From Owenia fusiformis (taxonomy: Eukaryota > Annelida > Polychaeta > Sabellida > Oweniidae), in assembly GCA_903813345.2 (NCBI GenBank), contig CAIIXF020000011.1:27954166-28018165 (forward strand): 64,000 bases of DNA, written 5' to 3'. The notes beneath the pieces are model-generated. The model did not search any database. It was given only the letters and a program-made list of their open reading frames with translations, and was not told where the DNA came from. Positions 1 through 11,662 of this stretch are shown here, in pieces. Position numbers and translations under genes: made by a program. How positions within the stretch are numbered: the stretch's first letter is position 1; the number at the start of each line of letters is the position of its first letter.

Positions 1-186
1 CGTTGACTTTGAGAAAAAGACGTATGAAAAGATAGTAGAAGAACGTGATAATGAAAGAAAGGCAAATGAGGAGAGACAAAAGAAAGTTCAAGAGGAGATA
101 GAAAGACAAGAGGAATTAGAAAGACAAGAGGAGCTTAAAGCATTGGATGAACCCATTCCAACAGCACAATGCCCAGAGGAAGAATG
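1..186 (+). CDS. CCDC174: CCDC174 orthologue, partial: first exon seen (5' end outside window)
   Basis: The exon reads in frame from base 2. It gives an acidic, Glu/Lys/Arg-rich helical stretch (VDFEKKTYEKIVEERDNER onward) ending in PEEEW. This matches the part of vertebrate CCDC174 just before the [15 protein letters not shown] signature, and the next exon supplies that signature. The exon ends inside the Trp codon (phase 2) at TG|GTTGGT. CCDC174 is a nuclear coiled-coil protein reported to associate with the exon junction complex through eIF4A3; that role is known for the family and inferred here. Seven exons of the gene lie in this window (1-186, 852-950, 4500-4657, 30179-30273, 31764-31899, 32717-32887, 33307-34589). 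All junction phases agree. The N-terminal part, roughly a third of the protein, is upstream of base 1. Confidence 0.9.
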
Positions 187-951
<765 letters not shown>

Positions 952-1247
952 TAAGATTAAATTCACTTAAAGCTGGACTGCGCTCCGAAACGCTATCTTG
1001 GGTTGTTTCGGGGGTGAACTTTATCATTTTGAGCCTAATGAAAGATTATAGAATGATGAACAAATGGGGCAAATCTTGTGTAGAAATACTTACGATAAAT
1101 GTGTCATTTCAAAGATTATTCTTTGAATTGCTTCGATCGGCGCCGACGATATGATTTTGGAAAAGTTTCTAAATGAAGAACGTGATGTCACTTCCGAATC
1201 ATAGCATTCAAAATAAGTAGCGTTTAATTACTTTCAACAGTCATAAG

Positions 1248-1317
1248 AAGACGGTGGTCTAGGGGTACAATTCTCGCTTAGCACGCTGGAGGCCCGGGTT
1301 CGAATCCCGCATTCGCC
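1248..1317 (+). pseudogene. tRNA-like sequence (tRNA pseudogene or SINE head)
   Basis: The A box TGGTCTAGGGG and B box GGTTCGAATCC both match the Pol III consensus, and a T-rich terminator follows at once. The layout follows eukaryotic tRNA-Pro: anticodon stem CTCGC/GCTGG with one mismatch and loop TTAGCAC. The anticodon, however, would be AGC (Ala). The 5' side AAGACGG does not pair with the 3' side ATTCGCC, so there is no acceptor stem and the D stem has a mismatch. It therefore looks like a decayed tRNA or a tRNA-derived Pol III head, not a working tRNA. Confidence 0.7.
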
Positions 1318-2527
1318 TTTTTATTTTTTTTAACTAAATGATTGTTCTTTGATATAACGCAGAAAAAACAATTTTTATTTACATAAACTTTATATTAGAG
1401 CTTAAAAATGTAAAAACAATATATGTCAACATATTGCGTTTTGGAGCGATGTGCAGGTTTAAAATCATCATTTTTCAAACTTATCCCTCTTCCAGTTTCA
1501 ATTTCTGCAATGTGTAGACAGAATTTGCTTTTCTGTTGTTTTTTGCCAGATAAAAGTACTTCTCTATTTGACTGAGCAAAGAACTCATCATAAACTGCAA
1601 AGACACCATGTAGAATCTATGCAAAACTAGCTTTTTCACCAGCAGAATTCATTGATTCACCTTGCTGAAAACTGGGAGATATGACTCATGGTCGTTTGTC
1701 TTCTAAACATGCAAAATATGGGATGTAAAATTGGATTCACCCACGATTTTCAAATGCTCAAAAATTGTGTTGAACTTTGACGTGTTTAAGTGTAACACTC
1801 ATATATAGATGGCAGGTCAATTTTCATCTCAACCACTGTCTGTAAATAGAAGCTAGTAAATAGCCAGAAAAGGAAACCAGAACTACACGTTTTGTGTCAT
1901 TATCATATATCATTGGCATTATCCACCAATTTCTTTTTTAATTCACATTTTGAACTTCAAGAGGTATTTTCTGGAAATTTTTCCATGATTATTAGTAATG
2001 TAATTCACCTCTCATTTTCCAGCCAGTTCTCATGTTTTCTTGAAGTGTGCTATGTTTTAAGATAAAACATTATGCAATAATCATGGAATCATCACTTATC
2101 ATGAGATCATCACCATGTGATCAATATGATATTTTTTCATTTTATTAAAGGATGAACACCATCTACAATCGACAAAACAGTCTACAATCCATATTATCCC
2201 ATGATACTCCTACTTTTATTTTTGATATTTAAAAAAAGTTGTACATGTATTGTCCTGCTTAATTCCACTCATGAAAATGGTATTCATTTTCTGGTAATTT
2301 TTGCCAAACAAGGTTTCCTATTTCATTCAGTTGGGTCAATATAGTGTGCTATAATGATATTCTTATGCGAAAAACAATATTTTCGTAACAAAGTTGAAAA
2401 TAGAGATTTTGAAAAGTAAGAGGTATGGTGTCATGTTATTGCCTATTAAACATGGTGATTTCATCATCATGCTCTGACACAAACAGTTAAATTCATAGAA
2501 ATCTGAGTGATAAGAGAATGCCCATTC

Positions 2528-2612
2528 TGATACTCATAGCATCTTTCTGTTTCACCTGAAACATCTCAGGGCTGAGAAGAAATGAGATGTCATGGTTTAT
2601 CATGATGGCGAA
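2528..2612 (-). repeat. Short dispersed sequence, copy 1 (85 bp)
   Basis: Read on the minus strand, this is nearly identical to 55597-55679 on the plus strand, while the flanks differ. The shared core contains the small stem-loop TGTTTC-AGGT-GAAACA. The copies differ mainly by a 5-base indel beside that hairpin. The function is unknown; it could be a small non-coding RNA relic or a repeat fragment. Confidence 0.5.
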
Positions 2613-3374
2613 TGCCCTGTAATGAACATGATACATATTTTTGAATTTGTTGATGTTGATATGCTTATGTTATGCTGTTTGTGTTTTGCAATAAAAAATT
2701 GTTTATATTTCAAAATGTCATGAATTTGTATTAAGTCATATTTTGTAGACTAGATTCATAGTCTGGTTTAGTTTCATACAAAATTCAGATATGGATTTTG
2801 AACTAATGATTTTCATGAAGAGAGTTATGAATATCATGGGATGAAAAGCTTATTTACCGGTAGGGATTGAATATGAGTTAATTCAATCCCTCCCACTTAA
2901 GAACCTCTATTTTTACTTATTTATTTAGTGATCTCACTTATATTCCTATCAAAAACAAACAGAAAGTAAAAAAGGGTGATATGATCTGAAAAGATTACAT
3001 TGTGGTTGTTATTTCTGTCTGATGATTTCATTTTTCTATTCTAAGAACTCATCAATGATGATTTAACTCTTGTGTAAATGTAGATCAAAATTAATTGTGT
3101 TATAAGGGATGGTGTCCAAATGATGATAGTAATTGTAGGAAAACAAACTTTACCTTTCACTTGAATTTTTCAAAGCTTAAAAACTTCAATTGTTCAAAAA
3201 TTCTACACTCATGAAATATCATCATTACCCCTTCCCATATGACGAAATCAATTCCATTCTTCCATGACTGTTGACACCATTTCATAGGATTCTTATTCAC
3301 CGTTAAATGAGAGAGAGAATTCATCCCAGGAGTGAGGATTTTTTAGATGCTTATATGCCAGGGAGTCTTGAAAA

Positions 3375-4100
3375 GGCCGGGTGTCGGGTGTGGTATGGCA
3401 AGTGATTTTAGACAGTTATATCTTTCACCACGAGTACCTTCTGTGCATAAATACAGTGATTTTCATATAAAAGATAATATGCATTCTTTCAAGTGAAGTG
3501 TCCATAATGATAAATATATCAATCCAACTCTCTGGAAAATTGTGGATAAGGACCTTCTCACTAAATTTTAGGCTTGATTTCTAAAAAGAGGGTCTTGTTT
3601 TTCTCAATTTAAACATATAAAAAGATTCTTCTACATTTTATTAACATTAACATTTCATCTGGAATAGAGGATAGGCATTGAAATGCGATAAAGTTAAAAG
3701 CCACATATCCCATGTTATTTTCCATAGGGAAAACTCATGTTATCCATTGTTTTCAGCATATTTTTGGTTATCGAAAATTGATATCTTCAAAACTAGACTT
3801 TCAATACCATTCTACTTTTGAAGAGGTTTTAGAGCCCTTGTTGAATAATTTCTTAATGCAATAAAAATCAGAAAAGCAAGATCTTCTTTTGAGTAAATAG
3901 GTTCAACATTTTCAAAAAAAAAGTTAAACTTTAATGTTTACATTTTTCAAATTGTTCGATTGATATTTTATCGTTCTTGAGAATGTACTTGAAAGACAAT
4001 ATATGTGTTAAGGAGAAATGCCATATTAATGTTAAGAAAATACCCATGGTGAAAGATATAACCATCTAAAATCACTTACCATACTACACCTGGTCCTTTG
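3375..4100. repeat. FB1 foldback element, complete copy (~720 bp)
   Basis: The ends are inverted repeats of each other: GGTATGGCAAGTGATTTTAG on the left, and its complement around CTAAAATCACTTACCATACT on the right. The arms include the mirrored block with 'gggaaaactcatgttatcc' near the centre. Related pieces occur at 9703-9931/10537-10857, 19950-20185 and 23697-24045/26945-27312. This intact copy shows that those pairs of pieces are single elements split by later insertions. No coding capacity is visible, so it is a MITE-like non-autonomous element. Confidence 0.75.
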
Positions 4101-4129
4101 ACTGTGTTTGTTTTGTCTAGTGAACACTA

Positions 4130-4275
4130 GAAAGAAGGCACTAGGCCTTTGAGTAGTCTTGCTTAAAAGACCCTGTACTCCCCCCCCCCCCTTATCCTTC
4201 TCTGTATATTGCCAGGTAAAGAGAGTGAAGGTGACGGGGGGGGGGGTGGATACAGTCTTTGGGCAAGACTAGCCT
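4130..4275. repeat. Hairpin with oligo(C)12 and oligo(G)11 arms
   Basis: The left half 'agtcttgcttaaaagaccc' leads into a run of 12 C (4180-4191). The right half has 11 G (4236-4246), then 'tacagtctttgggcaagact'. The two halves are imperfect inverted complements. Confidence 0.65.
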
Positions 4276-4499
4276 TTGAGAAACTCTCGATTTGCAAATT
4301 ATCTGTAAGCCTGTAAACTCAGTGTCTACAACAGATCTTTCAATGATGCATTATGTTTGAGTCTCAAATTCTGCTTTGTACTTGGTCCATGATGCTTTTT
4401 TCACTCGGAGTTAAAAGGTAGTTCTCTTGCTTTATGTACCATGCCTTAATATAGCCATATTCTCTTTGTTTAAAACAAATTGATGTCTGGTGCTTTCAG

Positions 4500-4657
4500 T
4501 TCTAAAATTCAAGACAACCACATAGCAGAGGTATCCCCTGACTTGATGTCTCACGACATGTATAGAGAGAAGCTACGGGAGAAATGGGAGCAAGAAGAAA
4601 GAGAGGCATTGGAACGTCCTGTTGGTCCAACACACTATTCTAATGTACAGTATGATG
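4500..4657 (+). CDS. CCDC174: CCDC174 exon: EREALxRPxGPxHY block
   Basis: The acceptor is TGCTTTCAG|T. The first base completes a Ser codon (AG+T). The exon encodes SSKIQDNHIAEVSPDLMSHD and continues with a YREKLREKWEQEEREALERP block, then VGPTHYSNVQYD. Vertebrate CCDC174 has the same [20 protein letters not shown]-like block at this point. It ends TATGATG|GTAAGAG, phase 1. The next exon lies 25.5 kb downstream. Confidence 0.93.
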
Positions 4658-7600
4658 GTAAGAGCTCATTTTCATACATGTCAATTTTGTATTGTACGTT
4701 TACACATAGCTTGCTATGGATTTGCCTTCTAACCAATTAAAATGCAGTATAGCAATGTGTTATCAATGGTTATATGGCATGTCTGTTCATCCATCTATCC
4801 ATCCATCTGTCAGCATCAGTGGAACAAATTAAAACAGCTTTTAGGTGGTATGCACTTTCTTCTTGCCTGCCATCCTCTTTGTTTTTGAGTAATTGGCAAT
4901 TTTGACATTAAAGTTACATTTTCTTTTTAAATTAAAAAAGATATTCTGTTGAGAAAAAAATCATAACATGAGGCTTATCAGATATGGGCATTAAGAAAAT
5001 TCCTATGCTCATGAATAACAGGATTTTACATTAACTCATTGAAACTAAACAAAAAGTGAAACTTTGTTATTTCAAAGAATATCATACTATGTTTCATGTG
5101 GTAACAGTTCACTGAGCTAGCACAGGGGCTGTTGGTCTTATCAGATTCCAAGCTAGCATATGGTCCTTGTAAAAAATTAGTATGTAAATAGTCTTGTATT
5201 TAACTATGAATATAATACAATACTCAATGCATCATTTTTTCATTGAAAAGATAGGTTCTTGTGCTTAAATCTTTTACATGTGGTTAGCTACTCGTCTGTT
5301 CCGAGATTCAATACAGGCTTTGTCATACCAATATAGTTTTGAAATCATGCATGTTAACAAATTAAAACGATCTTGCATGTATTCATTGTATTGTATTGTT
5401 TATTTATCCAGCTCAAATACACTAAATAGAGTCAGTTACAATGATAAAGTTACATATATTTATGAACTCCTACAATAAATGATAAATTGAGTTGTGAATT
5501 AGTTGAAATAAGAATCATAGATCCTATAGGTCCTATGCCAGTATACAGAGTGTCTCAAAAAAAATGTTACACTTACAAAAAGTTCAATATCTTTCATAAT
5601 TTTGACTCTTCCCCTAAAATATACTTTGGATACCAACAGACAAATCTTTCTCGAATAAGTTGACACCATCAGATTCAAAATCTGTCCTTGATTGGCTCCA
5701 CAGGACAGCTTTTAGGGTCCCATAGTAAAATCTGACTTGCGCCAACTTCTAAGTAATTGGATGGACCAAATGACAAAAGAGGAACAGTTTCTTTAACATT
5801 TAACTTTCTTCTGAGCAGAAACTTGACCTTTGCGAGTCATTCTGTAATTTTCCTATTTGTCTTACATATGGTCTTTTGGTCTATCCACATAAACATTGTG
5901 GTCCCCTCAACGTGTTGAATGTGAAAGCAAATCTGAGGATCTGAGGTACCCTTGCCCATATGCGAACATGCATTGTAATATCACACTGATTCCATCAATT
6001 ATTTTTGTAGAAGTTCATTTAGGATGTGATGCTGTAAAGCGCTTTCAGAGGCCCTTAAAAAATTAAGGATGTAAAGTGGGATGACCCTGGGGGCCAATCA
6101 ATAGGGTAATTCAATGCTACTTTCTGATTTCCAAAGAGTTCTACCAAATGATCTGCCACAGGCCTTTGCACCATCCTTTTGCCATCATACGTAACGAAAT
6201 TGAACCGTTGACAATGAAATGTTGTATTTCTATCCAGGAAAGAAACAACTGGATCATTGATGATATCAAGATATCACTGTCCACAGCATTCACACCAAAA
6301 AAGAATTGATCACCACACGTCCAACCACTGAGAGGTTGGCGCAAATCAGATTTCACATGCGTCTATAAAATCTGTCCTGCGCAGCCAATCATGGACGGAT
6401 TTTGAATCTGATGGTGTGGATTTATTCGAGAGAGGCTGGTCTTTTGGTATCTAAGTATATTTTAGGGGAAAAGTCAAAATCATGAAAGATATTGAACTTT
6501 TTGTAAGTGTAACATTTTTTTGAGACACATTGTAGTTAAACATTAAAGGATTTAATTGTTTTGAGTACACTAACAATAAAGGATATTCTGCATCATTCTG
6601 TTCTCAACTAACAGGTACTTCTAGGAGATATTTGTACAATTAATGAACATACATATATATGTCAAGCTAAGTTTCATGGTGAATCATAGAAATTGATATT
6701 CAATATAATTGAAGTATACATCCAAAAGTAAACAATACAGCATTATTTACTATTAAATCTGCAAAAAAAGTTTTCATGTGTGCAATTTTGTAATTTGTGT
6801 ACATATGTGATAATTGTGATATAACTAAGTATTTCTTGACACAGTTTACTATACTAAATCCTCTGCTTTGTGCCTTTAATCTCAGCAATTAATTCATCTT
6901 GGTTTGTTGAGTTTGATGACTCTATAAATATGCATCCAGAGAAATATTGAAATGCCCTTTCGAAAATGAAATGTTGAATGAAGAAATATTTAAATGAATA
7001 AAGTTTAGCTTAGTTCAGTTTAATTACCTCACGTTTGAAGAGCTCTCATGTATTGTACAACTTCGTCTACATCCGGTTTCTTTCCCATTGGATTACACAG
7101 GGGTGCGATTTTTAATGCCGCTATATACAACAAAGCTTTTTATACAACATATATTTACAACATATACATTATGTTATACAACAAAGCTTTTTGAACTATA
7201 ATCCCCAAATCCGAAGAAATCTGTAGTTTAAAATGCCGTCTAATTCCAGTGACGTCACTGATTTCCAAGAAATTGCTCAGACGCCATTGAATATCGAAAA
7301 AATATAAGTAATGTTACTTTGAATCTCAGATTATCTTTCTGATTATTGAATAGATTAGATCATATAACTATGCTTGAGGGCTGATGGAAGATCGGAAGCT
7401 GAAACACTGTCATTTTGTCAAGATTCACGCTAGTTTTATCAGAATTTGTTGAAATTTTGTTCGAGTAATCGTTCGCCATTTTGATGCTATAGGGCCTACA
7501 TACGCTATGATGTAATCATTGACCAAGGAAGTTAGCGGATCGTGACCTTTGACTTTGCAATCTCCGGATGTTACGTTCAGAGTAATCGACTTGTTCGTCG

Positions 7601-7781
7601 GGCCAATGAAAATTTTCCCTTCCAAAGCGATGCATCATGGGATATATTTATGTAAATTACCACCTGAACTCTTATCGTGAATTGGAGTATTATTAAGTTT
7701 CTGATTTGATAATAATGTAACTGTTCAACCAAAAATGTGGGATCTAAATGTAGGGCCTATGTTGTGGCATTGATTCTTAGT
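4658..7781 (+). other. Start of the 25.5 kb CCDC174 intron
   Basis: No coding exon found on either strand. The main content is a 987 bp TIR element (5546-6532). The rest is AT-rich single-copy-looking sequence with scattered short frames I cannot support. Confidence 0.65.
5546..6532. mobile_element. Non-autonomous DNA transposon with ~175 bp TIRs and TA flanks
   Basis: The left end reads CAGAGTGTCTCAAAAAAAAT; the right end is its inverted counterpart, ending ...TGAGACACATTG. Both ends are flanked by TA (5544-5545, 6533-6534). The arms stay complementary for roughly 175 bp (to about 5730 and from about 6360). TA duplication and a TIR starting CAGRGTGTCTC suggest the Tc1/mariner/IS630 group. 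The ~600 bp interior holds no intact transposase; minus-strand fragments are broken by several stops, so it is a deleted or MITE-type copy. Confidence 0.7.
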
Positions 7782-9371
7782 TCACTGTTCTTCTATTTCT
7801 TTGTATCCAAGAAAAGCTGACAAGGGTGTTTTGGGCTCCTGTTCAACAATAACCTTCACATACATAGTATCATCTACAACATAACCCTGACTTGGGTCAA
7901 GTACTGTTGCTAGGTCAAGGAACTTTGGTATTCCAGTAGGCACATTGCTTTCAGCAACAGGCTTCCCCCAGGTGTTGAGTGCTTTGTTAGGTCTAAAGGC
8001 ATCCATGTAGTCTTTCTTTGAGTCAGTCTGGTTCATGATCCCTAGGGTTATTTTCTGGTTGAATGGCCAGGGGAGGAGCGCATCGAACGGACTCTTACAC
8101 ATCATTATGTAAATGCTCACATGCGTTCCAAGACCGAGTCCATCACCATTCGGGTAGACCCTGATTTTCAACTTGTAGCCCCCTCTCCTTGTGTAGAAAG
8201 CTGGTGATGTTATACTTGCTGGATCTCTGACTTTTGCTGCTTGAAATTTTGCCTGGAAATCTTCTATTGGTAGTATCATGATTCCATTGTGCACTGCTAG
8301 TTGAGAGTCAGCCATAGCTGTATCCAACTGCTTGATTGAATCTTCCTGACGAGTGATGAACTTATCAGTGCGTTGGTGCTGGACAAACAGGTTTTTCAGA
8401 ACTTGGAAGAAATGTTTCTGGATTCCACTTTCTAAGTTCGCCAATCTGCTTTTTATCCATTGTGATTCTTCTTGCAATACTTTAATCACTTTGTTAAATA
8501 TTTCTTCCTTTTCAAAGGTAAGATCAACTGTGTCCTTTATTATAACAAGTTTATGTCGGTGTTCTGTTGTGTCTACTTCAATTTGATTTTCAAGAGTGTC
8601 AAGTTTTTGTAAGAAGCAGTTTTCTATGTTTGCTAGATCTGCTGCAGTCTCATCACTCAATAATGAACAAATCCTTTTGGTATCATTAACTAAATGAAAG
8701 AGGTCAGATGTACGATTAGTAGTATCTATAGCTTCTTTTGTAAGATTAGAATCAACCTTGCTCTGTTCATTAGTGTCTCTGGTGTTTTCTCCTACCTCAA
8801 ATTTATTACCGATACTGCCTCGTAATGCTTCTCTGTGCTTTGCTTTGCTCTTTTGCTTTTTACTGTGACCAGATATACCTTGGTAACCTTTTGCTTTTTG
8901 GATCTTTAATGTTGCTATTTTTGCCTTCTCATTCCTCTCTTTGTCATTATCAGCATTCCCCAGTTTGGCTTCTGTGTCAGCTTGGAGTTGATCCCCATGA
9001 CATTGCCTTCTAATTGCCATACTCTCTTCATGATATATAGCAGCTTTGGTGGAATCACCTTTATCACTGTATACTTTTCCAATATTCTCCTGATCACCAT
9101 AAAGAATACTCCTCATGGTCAAACTTTCTCCATGATGTTTAATATCTCTTTTGAGGTCACCTTTATTGTTATATTCTTTTCCAATGTTGTCCAGTGAGGC
9201 TGCTATGTCACTGTGTGGTTGATCTCCATAAATTTCCTTTCTCATTTCCAATCTGTTTTCATGATATTCCATTGCCTTGTCAGAGTGTCTAATGCTTAAA
9301 TAAGCATTCCCGATGTTGTTTAATGAGTCTCCTTTGTGGGGGTGTGGTCTGTTCCAGCGTAGCTGTTTCAA
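7782..9371 (-). CDS. TPR-coiled coil-TRAF/MATH protein, intron-less second copy (5' end uncertain, possibly a pseudogene)
   Basis: One open frame gives about 525 residues. Residues ~15-130 carry kinesin-light-chain-type TPRs (LNNIGNAY...YGDQPHSDIAASLDNIG), but one repeat has lost ~9 residues (YGDQ joined directly to ENIG). A Lys-rich linker and a coiled coil follow. The C-terminal ~190 residues form a TRAF-type MATH domain (YTRRGGYKLKIRVYPNGDG, DALLPWPFNQKITL, VDDTMYVKVIVEQ). The domain set suggests a cytoplasmic TRAF-like adaptor without a RING; that is inference. It is the paralogue of the gene at 28920-18794, but the TPR and MATH parts are joined without the intron found there. The frame opens with no ATG, so the 5' end must be spliced: a phase-1 acceptor CCCCCACAAAG|GA at 9331 would fit the 2A-like exon remnant at 12274-12419. 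It may be a retrocopy or a decaying duplicate. Similarity to the paralogue stops at the stop codon. Confidence 0.75.
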   Translation of the reverse strand: MKQLRWNRPHPHKGDSLNNIGNAYLSIRHSDKAMEYHENRLEMRKEIYGDQPHSDIAASLDNIGKEYNNKGDLKRDIKHHGESLTMRSILYGDQENIGKVYSDKGDSTKAAIYHEESMAIRRQCHGDQLQADTEAKLGNADNDKERNEKAKIATLKIQKAKGYQGISGHSKKQKSKAKHREALRGSIGNKFEVGENTRDTNEQSKVDSNLTKEAIDTTNRTSDLFHLVNDTKRICSLLSDETAADLANIENCFLQKLDTLENQIEVDTTEHRHKLVIIKDTVDLTFEKEEIFNKVIKVLQEESQWIKSRLANLESGIQKHFFQVLKNLFVQHQRTDKFITRQEDSIKQLDTAMADSQLAVHNGIMILPIEDFQAKFQAAKVRDPASITSPAFYTRRGGYKLKIRVYPNGDGLGLGTHVSIYIMMCKSPFDALLPWPFNQKITLGIMNQTDSKKDYMDAFRPNKALNTWGKPVAESNVPTGIPKFLDLATVLDPSQGYVVDDTMYVKVIVEQEPKTPLSAFLGYKEIEEQ

Positions 9372-9702
9372 TTTTTAATACTATCATGATAGTAATGTAT
9401 TTCACTGTATCTAAACAAAAAAAGGAAAACACCAATCATAAGAAAGTACAAAATGAATGGGGAAATGTGAATTCATGTATTAAGCAATAAAATCCTGATT
9501 TTTTAATTTTGCCATTTCTTACTAAGAAACAGATAATCATAACATTAATCTAAAAGGGAGAAATGTAGAGAAAGACTCTGTCTATCTATATCTTCATCCT
9601 GGAAATAACTTAAATACTCTTAACTTGACATTATTCATATTTGTTATAACTCAAAAGTATTAAAAGAAAGACAAAAAGATCAAAGAACATAAAGGAATAC
9701 CG

Positions 9703-10857
9703 TTTGCACAATTCAAAAAATTATGAATAGGGACTCCATGTCAACAAGTTTTTTCAAAATGTTACACCTATTTACTCAAAAGAGGATCTTATTTTTCTGA
9801 TTTTTTTATTGCATGAAAAGATTATTCAACAAGGGGTTAAAACTTCTGCAAAAGTAAAATGGTATTGAAAGTCTAGTTTTGACGATATCAATTTTCGATG
9901 ACCAAAGTTATGCTGAAAACAATGGATAGCACTTACTTCCTGCGAAAGCTATTTGGATTTTGATATAATATCTTTCCCAAGGAGCATTTTGACAGCTGAA
10001 TGATTGTGACCTTTGAAATCGAATTAAGTCGATCCGCGGCTTACTTTTGGTCTCTAACTGTGTCTTACATCAGTATCATCAATCTGTGTAAGTATTAGAG
10101 CGCTAAAATACTTCTTTTTCGATCAAGACTTGTAAATTGTTCATCGAGTGAATGATTTTTAGACCTATTTCCAATATGGCGGTTTGCTAGGTGCGAGATA
10201 CGCAACGAACAAAATGAATTTTGAGAATTAGTTAGGTTCGGACAACCTCCGGAGATTTACGAAAATGTCCGAGCAGAAAACGCCATATTGGAATTAAGCA
10301 GTAAAAGCATTCACTCGACTAATAATTACAAGTCTTGATCAAAAAGGAAGTACTCCAGCGCTCCAATACTTACATGGATTGATGATACTGATGTAAGACA
10401 CAGTTAGAGACCAAAAGTAAGTCACGGATCGACTTAATTCGATTTCAAAGGTCACTATTGATGAGCTGTTCACTTCCCCGTTTAAGAGCCATAAGTTTCA
10501 AAATCTAACATGGCTCTCGAAGTGAGTAAGATAGCACAAGTTTTCCCTATGGGAAAATGACTAGGAATATGTGGTATTTAACTTTAATGCATATCAATAC
10601 CCATTCCCTTTTCAGAAATTGTTAATGAAGTGTAGAAGAAACTTTTGATATGTTTAAATTGAGGAAAACAAGATCCTTTTTTTTGAAGTAAGCCTTAACA
10701 TTTTTAAATAAAAAAGTGCCAAGGTGGGGTCCTAAACCATAATTTTTCAGAAAGTTTGTTCGATATTTTACTATCATGGGGACTTCACGTTGTTTTAATA
10801 AAAACCACTGTATTTATGGCCAGAAAGTACATCTAAAATACTGCACATGGACCTTTA
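9703..10857. repeat. FB1 copy, interrupted by FB2
   Basis: 9703-9931 and 10537-10857 together reconstitute most of FB1 when compared with the intact copy at 3375-4100. The left end is truncated. The split falls at 'aatggata', in the middle of the FB1 block that reads 'aatggataacatgagtttt' in the intact copy (on its minus strand). Confidence 0.75.
9932..10530. mobile_element. FB2 foldback element (599 bp) with 6 bp target duplication
   Basis: The flanks repeat ATAGCA (9926-9931 and 10531-10536). The element folds back on itself: the stretch from 'gaattaagtcgatccgcggc' to 'aagtcttgatc' at 10020-10135 is mirrored at 10325-10445. The centre contains 'ccaatatggcg' and 'cgccatattgg'. There is no ORF. 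The target duplication and the matching uninterrupted FB1 site make this an unusually clean insertion. Confidence 0.8.
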
Positions 10858-11206
10858 GAGATTCAACCAGCAGGTCTCCATGCATGTGAAGTTCTTTCAT
10901 TTGATTTCATTAAAGAGTGAATGCTTTCAACTCGTACCTGTCTAACCAATATAATGAAAGAGCAATTAAGTACACCAGCTAGAGTCGCTTTACTCTGAGA
11001 TTTAGGTTGGAGACCAATTATGAAGCAAAATAGATTATTTTATTTACTTGAAAGATTAGAGCTTAAAGTTGTAAGATTTTAGGTGATTTAGGTCTTAGTA
11101 TAGTATTCAAAATTATAATCAATATAATAAGAAAATAATGCATATTATTCCATAATAACATGTTTTCCCTGGGAAAATAACAGGGAATAAAAGTGTTATT
11201 TGAAAA

Positions 11207-11302
11207 ATCCCGTATCAGATCCCGTATCAGCCAAAATCCCGTATCAGATCCCGTATTGGATCCCGTATCAGCAAAAATCCCGTATCAGATCCCGTATCAG
11301 AA
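11207..11302 (+). repeat. Tandem repeat of ATCCCGTATCAG
   Basis: Seven or so copies of a 10-12 base unit (ATCCCGTATCAG), some separated by CCAAA or CAAAA and one variant reading ATTGG. Confidence 0.8.
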
Positions 11303-11462
11303 ATATTCCCGGTAATTTCTCTTGAGTTTTACGCTTTTCGTCTAGCACATCTCTACAGGAAGTAAAAAAATCGTTTGGAAAATTGAAATTATTGAAATTA
11401 TTATAATTTTATGTCACAATCATTGGATGATGACATACAAAAATTGAAAAAAAAAAATTATG

Positions 11463-11662
11463 AAATAAATAGGTTATTGATGGTCGTGATGGAATATGGA
11501 TTTATTCCTTGAGAAAATATGATATTGGCCTCAGAAAATATCATATTGACACTCGGGCTATCGCCCTCGGTCAATATGATATTTTCCTTGGCCAATATCA
11601 TATTTTCCCTCGGAATAAAATCCATATTCCATCCCTCACATAAATAACCTCTATTTATCTAT
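11463..11662. repeat. Palindromic MITE-like sequence
   Basis: The outer arms 'aaataggttatt' / 'aataacctctattt' and 'ggaatatggatttattcc' / 'ggaataaaatccatattcc' flank an inner hairpin built on 'aatatcatattg' around 'ctcgggctatcgccctcgg'. About 200 bp, no ORF. Confidence 0.75.

Noticed and set aside
2528-2612. C/D box snoRNA
   Set aside because: C-like and D-like boxes are not in the right order on either strand; only a hairpin is conserved.
5546-6532. Possible transposase fragment in the TIR element (6141-6356 minus)
   Set aside because: No convincing DDE/D motif and several stops; only the TIRs and TA flanks are supportable.
8353-9197. Plus-strand ORFs opposite the TPR-MATH exon (8353-8586, 8825-9013, 8982-9197)
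   Set aside because: Shadow frames of the real minus-strand coding sequence.
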